Source: Azospirillum cavernae (GTDB lineage Bacteria > Pseudomonadota > Alphaproteobacteria > Azospirillales > Azospirillaceae). From it: a stretch of 64,000 nt of DNA. Shown piece after piece: positions 15,523-23,664 of the stretch. Position numbers and translations under genes: made by a program. Below the pieces are notes generated by a model. It saw only the letters and a list, made by a program, of their open reading frames with translations, did no database searches and was not told the DNA's origin. Within the stretch, counting starts at the first letter, position 1; the number at the start of each line of letters is the position of its first letter. The DNA lies in assembly GCF_003590795.1 (NCBI RefSeq), contig NZ_QYUL01000004.1:372001-436000 (forward strand), in the 5' to 3' direction.

Positions 15523-16752
15523 ATGCCCGGAATGATCCTTCCCGATCTCGTCATCCATGGCACGTTCAGCCTGTCGCTGTTCGGGCTGTGGGGCTTGTCG
15601 CAGGTCATCGTCGGGTTCCGTCTGAACGCCGATCAACAGCGGATTCTGCGCGTCGGCGCTTTCGCTTTGGCCGGATGGCTCACCCTCTGGCTCAGCCTTC
15701 AGCCGGACGCCGGATTGCGGCTTGATCCGCGCGGCGCCGTCGTTGGGCTGGCCACCGCCTATTCCGGGCCGCTTGGCGGCGCGTTGACCGCAGCGGTCTG
15801 CGCGGCCACCCGCTGGTGGTATGGCGGGCAAGGAGCCGCCGCCGGAGTCATCGGCGTCGGCGCGGATTGGTTGGTGTCGCTGGCGGTCGTGCATTGGCTG
15901 TGGCGTCCGGGCGCGGGGCGGGTTGTCCGGCTCGCCCTGTTGGGCGTCGCCGTCGGCGCCGTCGAGGCGCTGTCCTTGCTGCTGACGCCGGAAACCGCCG
16001 CCCAATCCACGGCCTTCGCGACGTTCGGCGGCAGCCTGTTCGCCATCCAAGCGCTGGCCGTCCTGCTGTTTGGCGGCATGATCGAGCTTGCCGACGAGCG
16101 TCGGGCGTTGGACGGCCAGCTTCAGGGGCGGCTGGACAGGTTGGACGCGGTGTTGCGGCAGACGATTGACGCCTTCACCAAAGTCACCGTCCACACCGAC
16201 CCCTACACCGCCGGGCACGAGGCGCGAGTCGCGGATCTCTGCGTGGCGCTGGCCCGTCGGATCGGTTTTGACGAAGACCGGCTGCGCGGCATGGAACTGG
16301 CGGCCAAGACCCACGACATCGGCCAAATGCAAGTTCCGTCGGAAATCCTGCTGCGTCCCCGCCGCCTGACCCCGCTGGAGTTCGCGTTCGTCAAAAAACA
16401 CCCGGACGTCGGTTGGGAAATCCTGCGCTCCATTGATTTCCCCTGGCCGGTCGCCACCATCGTTCGCCAGCATCATGAGAATTTCGACGGCACCGGCTAC
16501 CCTCAAGGCCTGAAGGGGGAGGAGATTTTGATCGAGGCCCGGATTCTGCGCGTCGCCGACATGCTGGAAGCCCTGTGCTCCCACCGTCCGTTCCGCTCCG
16601 CCCTGTCCTTGGGCGACGCCGTGGAAACCCTGAAGAGCGCGCGGGGAACCGCGCTCGACCCGCAGATCGTCGATCACTGCGTTGATCTGGTGTCTCAAGG
16701 GGTCTATCGCTTCCCATCGGCGTTCAGCGGCCCGTCCGCCGCGCCGCCGTGA
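15523..16752 (+). CDS. Membrane HD-GYP protein (5TM-LYT-type sensor plus HD-GYP)
   Basis: 409 aa. The first 190 residues form about five to six membrane helices resembling the 5TMR-LYT sensor module (RLNADQQRILRVGAFALAGW then a GPLGGALTAAVCAATRWWYGG signature). A cytoplasmic HD-GYP domain follows, a c-di-GMP phosphodiesterase fold, with HTDPYTAGHEARV, the HD motif in THDIGQMQVP and HHENFDGTGYP. The invariant lysine after HDxG is glutamine here, so activity may be altered. It overlaps the next gene by one base (TGATG), indicating co-translation. Confidence 0.88.
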   Translation: MPGMILPDLVIHGTFSLSLFGLWGLSQVIVGFRLNADQQRILRVGAFALAGWLTLWLSLQPDAGLRLDPRGAVVGLATAYSGPLGGALTAAVCAATRWWYGGQGAAAGVIGVGADWLVSLAVVHWLWRPGAGRVVRLALLGVAVGAVEALSLLLTPETAAQSTAFATFGGSLFAIQALAVLLFGGMIELADERRALDGQLQGRLDRLDAVLRQTIDAFTKVTVHTDPYTAGHEARVADLCVALARRIGFDEDRLRGMELAAKTHDIGQMQVPSEILLRPRRLTPLEFAFVKKHPDVGWEILRSIDFPWPVATIVRQHHENFDGTGYPQGLKGEEILIEARILRVADMLEALCSHRPFRSALSLGDAVETLKSARGTALDPQIVDHCVDLVSQGVYRFPSAFSGPSAAPP

Positions 16753-18749
16753 TGGAGCCGACCGCCATGCTGTCCCCATCCCTGGAAAAGGCCGTGGTTG
16801 ACGAGCCGCCCATTCCCGGTGGCCCGCTGGAACGGAACGCCTTTTTCAACGCCTTTTCCGCCATTCTCGCCACCCAACGCGCGACCGACGGCGTTCATCC
16901 CCGGCTGTTCGTCAAGGACGCGGACGGCGTCTATCTGCACGTCAACGCCGCGTTCGCCGCCGACCAGGGGCTGACGCCCGCCGACATGATCGGCCGCACC
17001 GACCGCATGTTCTACCCCGAAGACCTTGCGGCCCGGTATCGGCACGACGATCTGCGGGTTCTCGCGTCCGCCCAGCCGATCAGCGTCGAGGAACCCTACC
17101 CCGCCGACGGCGCGCAACGGATGGTGCGGACGACCAAGGCCCCCATTCTGGATGGCGATGGGCGGCCCATCGGCGTTCTGGGCGTCCTCATCGACATCAC
17201 CGAACAGATGGAAGCCGAACAGCGGGCCGAACAGCATCGTTGGATGTTGAGCGAGGGCGAACGGCTGGCCCATCTGGGAAGCTGGCGCTATCACAGCGCC
17301 GACGATCATTTTGAATGGTCTGCCGAGCTGCTCCGGATCGTCGGCCTGCCGCCCGATCAGACCCATGGGACGCTGGCCGACTTCATCGCCCATGTTCATG
17401 ACGATGACCGCGCCGCCATCGCCTCGGCCTTCCGCGACAGCCGCGACCAGGACGGATCCTGGCAACGGAACGCGCGCGTCCGTTCGGCGACCGGCGACGT
17501 CCGGCATGTGGTCATCCGTGGCCGTTCGATCCACCGAAAGGGAAAACCCGCGCAGGCCATCGGCGCCGTCCAAGACGTCACCGAACTGAAAACACGGGAA
17601 TTGGACCTGCAACGGGTCAACTGGACCCTGCGCGCCGTCACCGAGTCCGAGGCCGCCCTGATCCGCAGCTCTTCGGAACTGGACCTGATGAGCAAGGTGT
17701 GCGAGGCGCTGACGTCGGACGACATCTTCCTTCTGGCGGCCATCGCCGAACCGCTGGATGATTCCGACAAATCCATCGTCATCCGCGCCGCCGCCGGGCG
17801 GGCGGTCGCCTACATCGACGGCATCGCCCTGTCCTGGGCCGACAACGCGCACGGGCGCGGGCCATCGGGCATGGCCGTTCGCACCGGCAAACCGGCCATC
17901 ATTGACGACATCCAAAGCGACCCGCGTTTTTCCGCCTGGGCGGAGCGGGCCAGCGCCGCCGGAATCCGGTCGTCCATCGCCATTCCGGTGCGCGCCGGAC
18001 GGTCGATCATCGCCGTCATGGGGGTTTACGCGGCGGAGCCGAACGCCTTCGGCCCGGAGGAGGTCGCGCTGTTGGAGCGCTTCGCCGACAATCTGGGGTT
18101 CGGCATCGACGCCCGCCGCACCCGCCGCGCCCTGGACGCGGCGCAAGCCGAACGCGAGATTGAGGTCGAGCGTTTCCGCCGGGGCATGGAATTGACCATC
18201 GAGGCGATTTCCTCCACCGTCGAATCGCGCGATCCCTACACGGCGGGCCATCAACGCCGGGTCGGCGACATCGCCACCGCCATCGCCGCTGAAATGGGGT
18301 TGGACGACTTCTTCATCCAAGGGCTTCGTCTGGCCGCGATGGTCCATGACGTCGGCAAGATCCAAATCCCGCTGCAAATCCTGTCCAAGCCCGGCACGCT
18401 GTCCGCCATCGAATTCGATCTCATCAAGACCCACACGACCGCCGGTTACGAGATTCTGAAGGGGCTGGACCTGCCCTGGCCCTTGGCGGAAGCGGTGCAC
18501 CAGCATCACGAGTATCTCGACGGCAGCGGCTATCCGCGCGGCATCCAGGGCGACGCCATCATTCTGGAGGCCCGCATCCTGACCGTCGCCGACATCGTCG
18601 AATCCATGTCGGCCCCCCGCCCCTACCGCCCAGCGCTGGGGCTGAAAGCCGCGCTGGACGAAATCACCCGCCAACGCGGCAGCCGTCTGGATCCGCCGGT
18701 GGTCGACGCCTGTCTGCGCTGTTTCCAGGGAAAATCCACGCTGGAGTGA
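16752..18749 (+). CDS. PAS-PAS-GAF-HD-GYP signalling protein
   Basis: 665-aa soluble protein predicted to hydrolyse c-di-GMP in response to internal signals. Domains in order are PAS 1 (about residues 45-160, FVKDADGVYLHVNAAFA), PAS 2 (about 170-280, LGSWRYHSADDHFEW), GAF (about 310-455, with GPSGMAVRTGKPAIIDDI) and HD-GYP (about 485-660). The HD-GYP domain is canonical: RDPYTAGHQRRV, VHDVGKIQIP and HHEYLDGSGYPRG. The start is the ATG overlapping the previous stop. It lacks a GGDEF domain. Confidence 0.93.
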   Translation: MEPTAMLSPSLEKAVVDEPPIPGGPLERNAFFNAFSAILATQRATDGVHPRLFVKDADGVYLHVNAAFAADQGLTPADMIGRTDRMFYPEDLAARYRHDDLRVLASAQPISVEEPYPADGAQRMVRTTKAPILDGDGRPIGVLGVLIDITEQMEAEQRAEQHRWMLSEGERLAHLGSWRYHSADDHFEWSAELLRIVGLPPDQTHGTLADFIAHVHDDDRAAIASAFRDSRDQDGSWQRNARVRSATGDVRHVVIRGRSIHRKGKPAQAIGAVQDVTELKTRELDLQRVNWTLRAVTESEAALIRSSSELDLMSKVCEALTSDDIFLLAAIAEPLDDSDKSIVIRAAAGRAVAYIDGIALSWADNAHGRGPSGMAVRTGKPAIIDDIQSDPRFSAWAERASAAGIRSSIAIPVRAGRSIIAVMGVYAAEPNAFGPEEVALLERFADNLGFGIDARRTRRALDAAQAEREIEVERFRRGMELTIEAISSTVESRDPYTAGHQRRVGDIATAIAAEMGLDDFFIQGLRLAAMVHDVGKIQIPLQILSKPGTLSAIEFDLIKTHTTAGYEILKGLDLPWPLAEAVHQHHEYLDGSGYPRGIQGDAIILEARILTVADIVESMSAPRPYRPALGLKAALDEITRQRGSRLDPPVVDACLRCFQGKSTLE

Positions 18750-18894
18750 AAGCGGTTGGCGGCCCAAACAAACCAAACGTCTTTTGTCGCAACTTGTCGC
18801 GGTTGGATGAATGGCGTCATCGGTCAGCATCAGGCATCATGATCGCAAGCAGGGGCGGGAGTTTCGCTCGGCACGGCCGTACAAGTTGCAAATC

Positions 18895-20340
18895 ATGAAG
18901 CCTTTTTCCAGCCGATCCATTGCCGCCGCCGTCGCCCTTTGCGTCGCCATCCTCCTGCCGTCTTTGGCCTTCTGCCTCGATCTGACGGCGGAAGAACGCC
19001 AATATCTTGACGCGTCCGGTCCCATTTCTTATTGCGTCGATCCCGATTGGGCGCCCTATGAAACCGTCACCGAACGCGGCGAGCATGTCGGCATCGGCGC
19101 CGATCTGCTGCGTCTGGCGGCGTCGCGCGCCGGTCTTGCCCTGCGTCTGGTGGTGACGAAGGATTGGGAGGACAGCCTCGCCCAATCCAAGGCCGGAACC
19201 TGCACGCTGCTGAATTTCCTGAATCAGACGCCCAAACGCGACGCTTGGCTGAGCTTCACCGAACCGCTGTTCATCGACCCCAACGTCATCATCACCCGCG
19301 AAGGCCATCCCTTCGTCGCCGATCTCGCCGCTCTGTCAAACGAAACTCTGACGCTGCCAAAAGGAACCTCGATCGAGGAGCGGGTGCGGCGGGACTTCCC
19401 CAACCTGCGCATCCTGTTGAGCGACAGCGACGCCGACTCCTTCGCCATGGTGGCGGAAAAGAAAGCGGATCTGACCATCCGCTCGATGACCGTGTCCGTC
19501 TACACCATCAAGAAGGAAGGCTGGTTCAATCTGAAAATCGCGGGCCAGATTCCCGGCTATGACAACCATCTGCGGGTTGGAATCGTGAAGGATCTCCCCC
19601 TCCTGCGGACTATTCTGAACAAGGCCATCGCCACCATCACCCCGCAAGAGCGGGCGATGATCGCCAACAAGCATGTCGCCATCAACGTGCAAACCGCCCT
19701 TGATTACGATCTGATTGGAAAGATCGCCTTCGCCTTCGTCCTGGTGGCGCTGACCAGCCTGTTCTGGATCGTCAAGCTCACCCGATTGAACCGAGCGCTG
19801 AAAATCCAATCGCAAACCGACAGCCTGACCGGCTTGGCCAACCGGGCCAGTCTGAACGAGCGCTTCACCAAGGAGATCGAGCGGTCGATCCGTTACGGTC
19901 GCCCGCTGTCGGTCATCATGGTCGACCTCGACCATTTCAAGGCGATCAACGATCTGCTCGGTCATCTGGCGGGAGACAAGACGCTTCAGGAATTCGCGGT
20001 CGTCGCCAAGGCCAACACCCGCGTCATCGACACGGTCGGGCGCTGGGGCGGCGAGGAGTTTCTGTGCCTCTGCCCGGAAACCGACGCGGAAGCGGCGATG
20101 ATCGTCGCCCGGCGCCTGTGCGACGCCGTGCGCGCCCACGCCTTTTCCACCGGCTGGACGCACACGATCAGCGTCGGCGTCGCCGTCCTGGTGAACGGCG
20201 ACAGCGTGGACAGCCTGCTGCACCGGGCTGACAAGGCCATGTATCTCGCCAAAAACCGGGGGCGCGACCAAGTCTGTCTGGAAGAGACAAACCCCCAGAC
20301 CGAAGCGGAGCGGTCGAACATCCACGAAACGGCCAACTGA
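18895..20340 (+). CDS. Diguanylate cyclase with periplasmic solute-binding sensor domain
   Basis: 481 aa. A signal peptide or membrane anchor at residues 1-28 (ATG at 18895 chosen because it begins it) precedes a family-3 solute-binding domain (ISYCVDPDWAPYE) exposed to the periplasm. A transmembrane helix (IAFAFVLVALTSLFWIV) and a GGDEF domain follow. The active site is GGEEF at 385-389 and the upstream RVID (376-379) forms the RxxD product-inhibition site at the correct 5-residue spacing. It should make c-di-GMP in response to a small ligand and be feedback inhibited. Confidence 0.93.
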   Translation: MKPFSSRSIAAAVALCVAILLPSLAFCLDLTAEERQYLDASGPISYCVDPDWAPYETVTERGEHVGIGADLLRLAASRAGLALRLVVTKDWEDSLAQSKAGTCTLLNFLNQTPKRDAWLSFTEPLFIDPNVIITREGHPFVADLAALSNETLTLPKGTSIEERVRRDFPNLRILLSDSDADSFAMVAEKKADLTIRSMTVSVYTIKKEGWFNLKIAGQIPGYDNHLRVGIVKDLPLLRTILNKAIATITPQERAMIANKHVAINVQTALDYDLIGKIAFAFVLVALTSLFWIVKLTRLNRALKIQSQTDSLTGLANRASLNERFTKEIERSIRYGRPLSVIMVDLDHFKAINDLLGHLAGDKTLQEFAVVAKANTRVIDTVGRWGGEEFLCLCPETDAEAAMIVARRLCDAVRAHAFSTGWTHTISVGVAVLVNGDSVDSLLHRADKAMYLAKNRGRDQVCLEETNPQTEAERSNIHETAN

Positions 20341-20523
20341 ACCGGATTTGAGCGCGCTGTTCAGCCCCAGTTCAGCCAAAAGATGCTTGAATGCGGACGG
20401 ATGAGCAAGGGGGCTGGCCGCCGAAGGGCGGAATCATCCCATGACCATGACAAAAAGGCCCTCTTCGTGTATTCCCCTTGGTGATTGTCCAATGTCTGCC
20501 TTTTCGTTGACGAGCGTGTCCCG

Positions 20524-21825
20524 ATGAGCCTGCCAACCTACCGATCAATCTTGGCGCGCGTGGCGGTGGCCGCGCTGACGGTGGCCGTCGTGGTCGGGGG
20601 CGTCGCCTTTTGGGTCGAAATGGAAATCGCCGACGCGTTGGTGTCCGATCTGGCCAAACGGGAATCCAGCGCCTTTCTGGCCGAAGCCCGCGACCTGTTG
20701 CCCGGCGTCACGGCGGATCGCGCGAACGGCGCCAAAGCCGACGAGCTTCTCAGTCGCTTCATGCAAAGCCGGATCAAGGCCGACCAGGTCGGAACCGGCG
20801 GGATCTTCATCGTCGCCGAACTGTACGACCCCACGCAGGCCAAAGCCGCCGAATACATCGCGCCCGGAGCGGAGTGGGCGGAGGAGCGGTTGAAAAACAA
20901 CCGCCACGCCTTCCCCGCCGCTGGAAACTCCCAATACGAACGCTTCACCATCGACGGACGCTTTTTCATCCAGACCATCGAGTCCCTGTCCGACCGCGAC
21001 GGCAAACTCCTGGGCTATTTCGAAAGCGTCTTCCAACTGTCGCCGGAACATTCCCGCGAAATCGTCAAGGACACCGTGACCGTCGTCGGCGTCTCGTCCC
21101 TGTCGGTTCTGCTGGCGGCCTTGGTGCTGCTGCCGATCTTCGTCGCCTTCAACCGGAGCGTCATGGGGCTGTCGCGCCAATTGCTGACCGCCAACATCGA
21201 CATTCTGACGGTGTTGGGCAGCGCCATCGCCAAGCGCGACAGCGACACCCATGCCCACAATTACCGCGTCACCATCCTGGCCATCCGTCTGGCCGAGGCG
21301 ATGGGGCTGGACGCCGCCGCCATCCGTCGGCTGGTGAAGGGCGCCTTCCTGCACGACGTCGGCAAGATCGCCATCCCCGACCGCATCCTGTTGAAGCCCG
21401 GCAAGCTGGACGCCGACGAATTCACCGTGATGAAGACCCACGTCGTCCATGGGCTGGACATTCTGCGCGCGTCGGATTGGCTGACCGACGCCGCCGACGT
21501 GGTGGGCGGGCATCATGAGAAATTCGACGGATCAGGCTATCCGCGCGGGCTGGCGGGCGACGCCATCCCAATCGCCGCCCGCATCTTCGCCATCGCCGAC
21601 GTCTTCGACGCCCTGACCTCCCGCCGCCCCTACAAGGAGCCGATGCCTTTCGATGTGGCGATGGGCATTTTGCAAGAGGGGGCGGGACGGCATTTCGACC
21701 CGGCGGCGCTGGCCCGCTTCACGGAGATCGTCGCCCCCCTCCACGCCCATTTGACCGCGCTGGGCGACGATGGGGTGGAGGGGGAGTTGCGCCGACTGGT
21801 CGGCCAGTATTTCGCCAAACACTGA
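20524..21825 (+). CDS. Membrane HD-GYP c-di-GMP phosphodiesterase
   Basis: 433 aa from the ATG at 20524. A TM helix near residues 10-30, a periplasmic sensor region of about 155 residues and a second TM helix (VVGVSSLSVLLAALVLLPIFVAF) lead to a C-terminal HD-GYP domain. Key motifs are intact: SDTHAHNYRV, LHDVGKIAIP, the two GGHHEKFDGSGYP histidines and FDALTSRRPY. It is the fourth consecutive c-di-GMP gene and ends the cluster. The sensed signal is unknown. Confidence 0.92.
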   Translation: MSLPTYRSILARVAVAALTVAVVVGGVAFWVEMEIADALVSDLAKRESSAFLAEARDLLPGVTADRANGAKADELLSRFMQSRIKADQVGTGGIFIVAELYDPTQAKAAEYIAPGAEWAEERLKNNRHAFPAAGNSQYERFTIDGRFFIQTIESLSDRDGKLLGYFESVFQLSPEHSREIVKDTVTVVGVSSLSVLLAALVLLPIFVAFNRSVMGLSRQLLTANIDILTVLGSAIAKRDSDTHAHNYRVTILAIRLAEAMGLDAAAIRRLVKGAFLHDVGKIAIPDRILLKPGKLDADEFTVMKTHVVHGLDILRASDWLTDAADVVGGHHEKFDGSGYPRGLAGDAIPIAARIFAIADVFDALTSRRPYKEPMPFDVAMGILQEGAGRHFDPAALARFTEIVAPLHAHLTALGDDGVEGELRRLVGQYFAKH

Positions 21826-21846
21826 CCGCAAAAGCCATGGCGCCGG

Positions 21847-22326
21847 TCAGGCGTCCGCCACCACAATGGTTGGTTCGTGCGCGACCGGGAAATTCACCGA
21901 CCGGGCGACGAAGCATTTCTCCGCCGCCGTGTGGTGCAGATGCAGGGCCTTGTCCGCGTCCGATCCCGGCGCCAGCGTGACGCGGGGCCGCAACACCGCG
22001 CTGACGAACTGGCCCGCCCCGTCGGGCTGTTCCTCCATCACGCCTTCGGCGTCATCCTCATAGGCGGTGACGATCACCCCGGCGGTGGCGCACAGATGCA
22101 GATACCAAAGCTGGTGGCAGGACGACAGCGCCGCCACCACCAGATCCTCCGGGTTCCAGCGGGCGGGATCGCCGCGAAAGCCCGGATCGGAAGACCCGGC
22201 GATGGGGGCCTTCGTCCCCGCGCTCAGGCTGTGGTCGCGGCTGTAGCCCCGATACGACGAGGTGCCGGTTCCCTGATTCCCCGTCCAGTCGAGCCGAACC
22301 CGGTAACGATGAAGCTTGTTGGTCAT
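21847..22326 (-). CDS. OsmC-family peroxiredoxin-like protein
   Basis: 159 aa. The OsmC/Ohr fold reduces hydroperoxides with a cysteine pair. The two conserved cysteines are seen in ALSSCHQLWYL and in AEKCFVARSV. The N-terminus RVRLDWTGNQGTGT and WNPEDLVVAALS are typical of the OsmC branch (YhfA/SACOL1771-like) rather than Ohr. It is convergent with the HD-GYP gene, 21 bp away. It probably detoxifies organic peroxides in the cytoplasm. Confidence 0.88.
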   Translation of the reverse strand: MTNKLHRYRVRLDWTGNQGTGTSSYRGYSRDHSLSAGTKAPIAGSSDPGFRGDPARWNPEDLVVAALSSCHQLWYLHLCATAGVIVTAYEDDAEGVMEEQPDGAGQFVSAVLRPRVTLAPGSDADKALHLHHTAAEKCFVARSVNFPVAHEPTIVVADA

Positions 22327-22389
22327 TTCAAACCCCTCCCCTCTCTCGTTTGCGCTGTTGGTCGCATCAACCCATTCACATCAACCCGC

Positions 22390-23292
22390 TCACATCACCA
22401 GGGCCAGCAGGACCGGCAGGCCAAGAAAGGCCATCAGGGTCGAGCCAAGCACCATCCCGGCGACCTCTTCGGGCGCGTTGTTGTAACGCAGCGCCCACAA
22501 ATAATTGAACACGGCCACCGGCATGGCGCTTTGCACCAGCACGACGCCGCGCATCGTTCCGGTCAACCCCATCGCCGACACCACCAGCCACCCAACGGCG
22601 AAGCCCAGCCCCAGCCGCAGCGCCGACATCGACAGCGCCCGCAACGCCCCGGTCAAGCGCAGCCCGGACAGCGCCACCCCCAGCGACAGCAGCATCAGCG
22701 GCACCGCGCAATTGCCCAGCAAGGTGGTGGTGTTGGACACCCACACCGGCGGCGTGAGGTTGGTCGTCTGCATGCCGATCGCCAGCGCCACCGCGTAGAT
22801 CACCGGCGTGCGGATCAGTTGGGCCACACTGAATCGCCCAGCGGCCAACGCCGGTCCAAAGGTGAATTGCGACACCGACATCATGGCGAAGAACAGCACC
22901 GCCAAGCTCAACCCCTCCTCGCCAAAGGCGAACAGGCAGACCGGCAGGCCGAGATTGCCCGCGTTGGGAAAGCTCATCGCCGGAAGATAGACGCGCAGCG
23001 GCAGCCGGGCCGCCAGCAGAATGGGAACAGAGGCCAACCCGGCCAACCCCATGCAGGCCAACGCCGCCACCGCCATGTCCCCCATCACCGCGCCGCTGAT
23101 GTGCAGACGGGTCAGGGAGGAAAAGACCAGACAGGGCGAGGACACGTTGATGGCGAAGGTGGTGATAAACGCGCTGTCATAGGGCAGCTTGGCCCGATGC
23201 CAACCAAACCCGATGGCCGCGACCACCAGAACCGGCGCGATCACGCCAAAGGCGTCGGCCAACACAGCCAGCGATGACAGGGACATCAGCAT
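22390..23292 (-). CDS. AEC-family permease (auxin efflux carrier type)
   Basis: About 300-aa integral membrane protein with some ten hydrophobic helices. It shows the AEC features SFPNAGNLGLPVCLFAFGEEGL in the first half and SAMPVAVFNYLWALRYN in the second. Family members export or take up carboxylates such as malate. The start is taken at the ATG at 23292; an ATG two codons later and an upstream frame extension are possible. It lies 63 bp upstream of osmC and may share its transcript. Substrate unknown. Confidence 0.85.
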   Translation of the reverse strand: MLMSLSSLAVLADAFGVIAPVLVVAAIGFGWHRAKLPYDSAFITTFAINVSSPCLVFSSLTRLHISGAVMGDMAVAALACMGLAGLASVPILLAARLPLRVYLPAMSFPNAGNLGLPVCLFAFGEEGLSLAVLFFAMMSVSQFTFGPALAAGRFSVAQLIRTPVIYAVALAIGMQTTNLTPPVWVSNTTTLLGNCAVPLMLLSLGVALSGLRLTGALRALSMSALRLGLGFAVGWLVVSAMGLTGTMRGVVLVQSAMPVAVFNYLWALRYNNAPEEVAGMVLGSTLMAFLGLPVLLALVM

Positions 23293-23664
23293 AGGACCAT
23301 CACGCTTGCGGATCGGTCCCGCACCATGATGGCAAATCCCGCCGCCGTCACCCTCGACAGCCCCCGCTTTCACGCAAGGCAGGAACGCGGCGACCACCGA
23401 TCATCGGCGCCCTCAACCCAGCCGATTCGTCACTGAACCAATTCTTTGCTGAACCGATTCGTCTATGACGTTTCACCAGGCTGGCCAAAAAAGGGGGGAT
23501 CGGCTGGCCTGCTGAACGATTCGCAACCGTCTACGGACGAGAGACAAAAAGCATGCGCGGCAATTGCGCAATGTTTATCTCATTTTCGTAGCGAATTGTA
23601 ACGATGCTTGAGCCTTGGCGATGCAACTGTCTATGGTAAGAACACGGCAATTCTGTGGTCTCGT
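23293..23664. other. Divergent promoter region between the AEC permease and bcsA
   Basis: A 372-bp region without a credible gene. It is AT-richer near 23560-23660 and contains the perfect palindrome ATTGCGCAAT at 23563-23572, about 90 bp upstream of bcsA. Promoters for both directions probably lie here, but I cannot place -35/-10 boxes with confidence. Confidence 0.5.
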
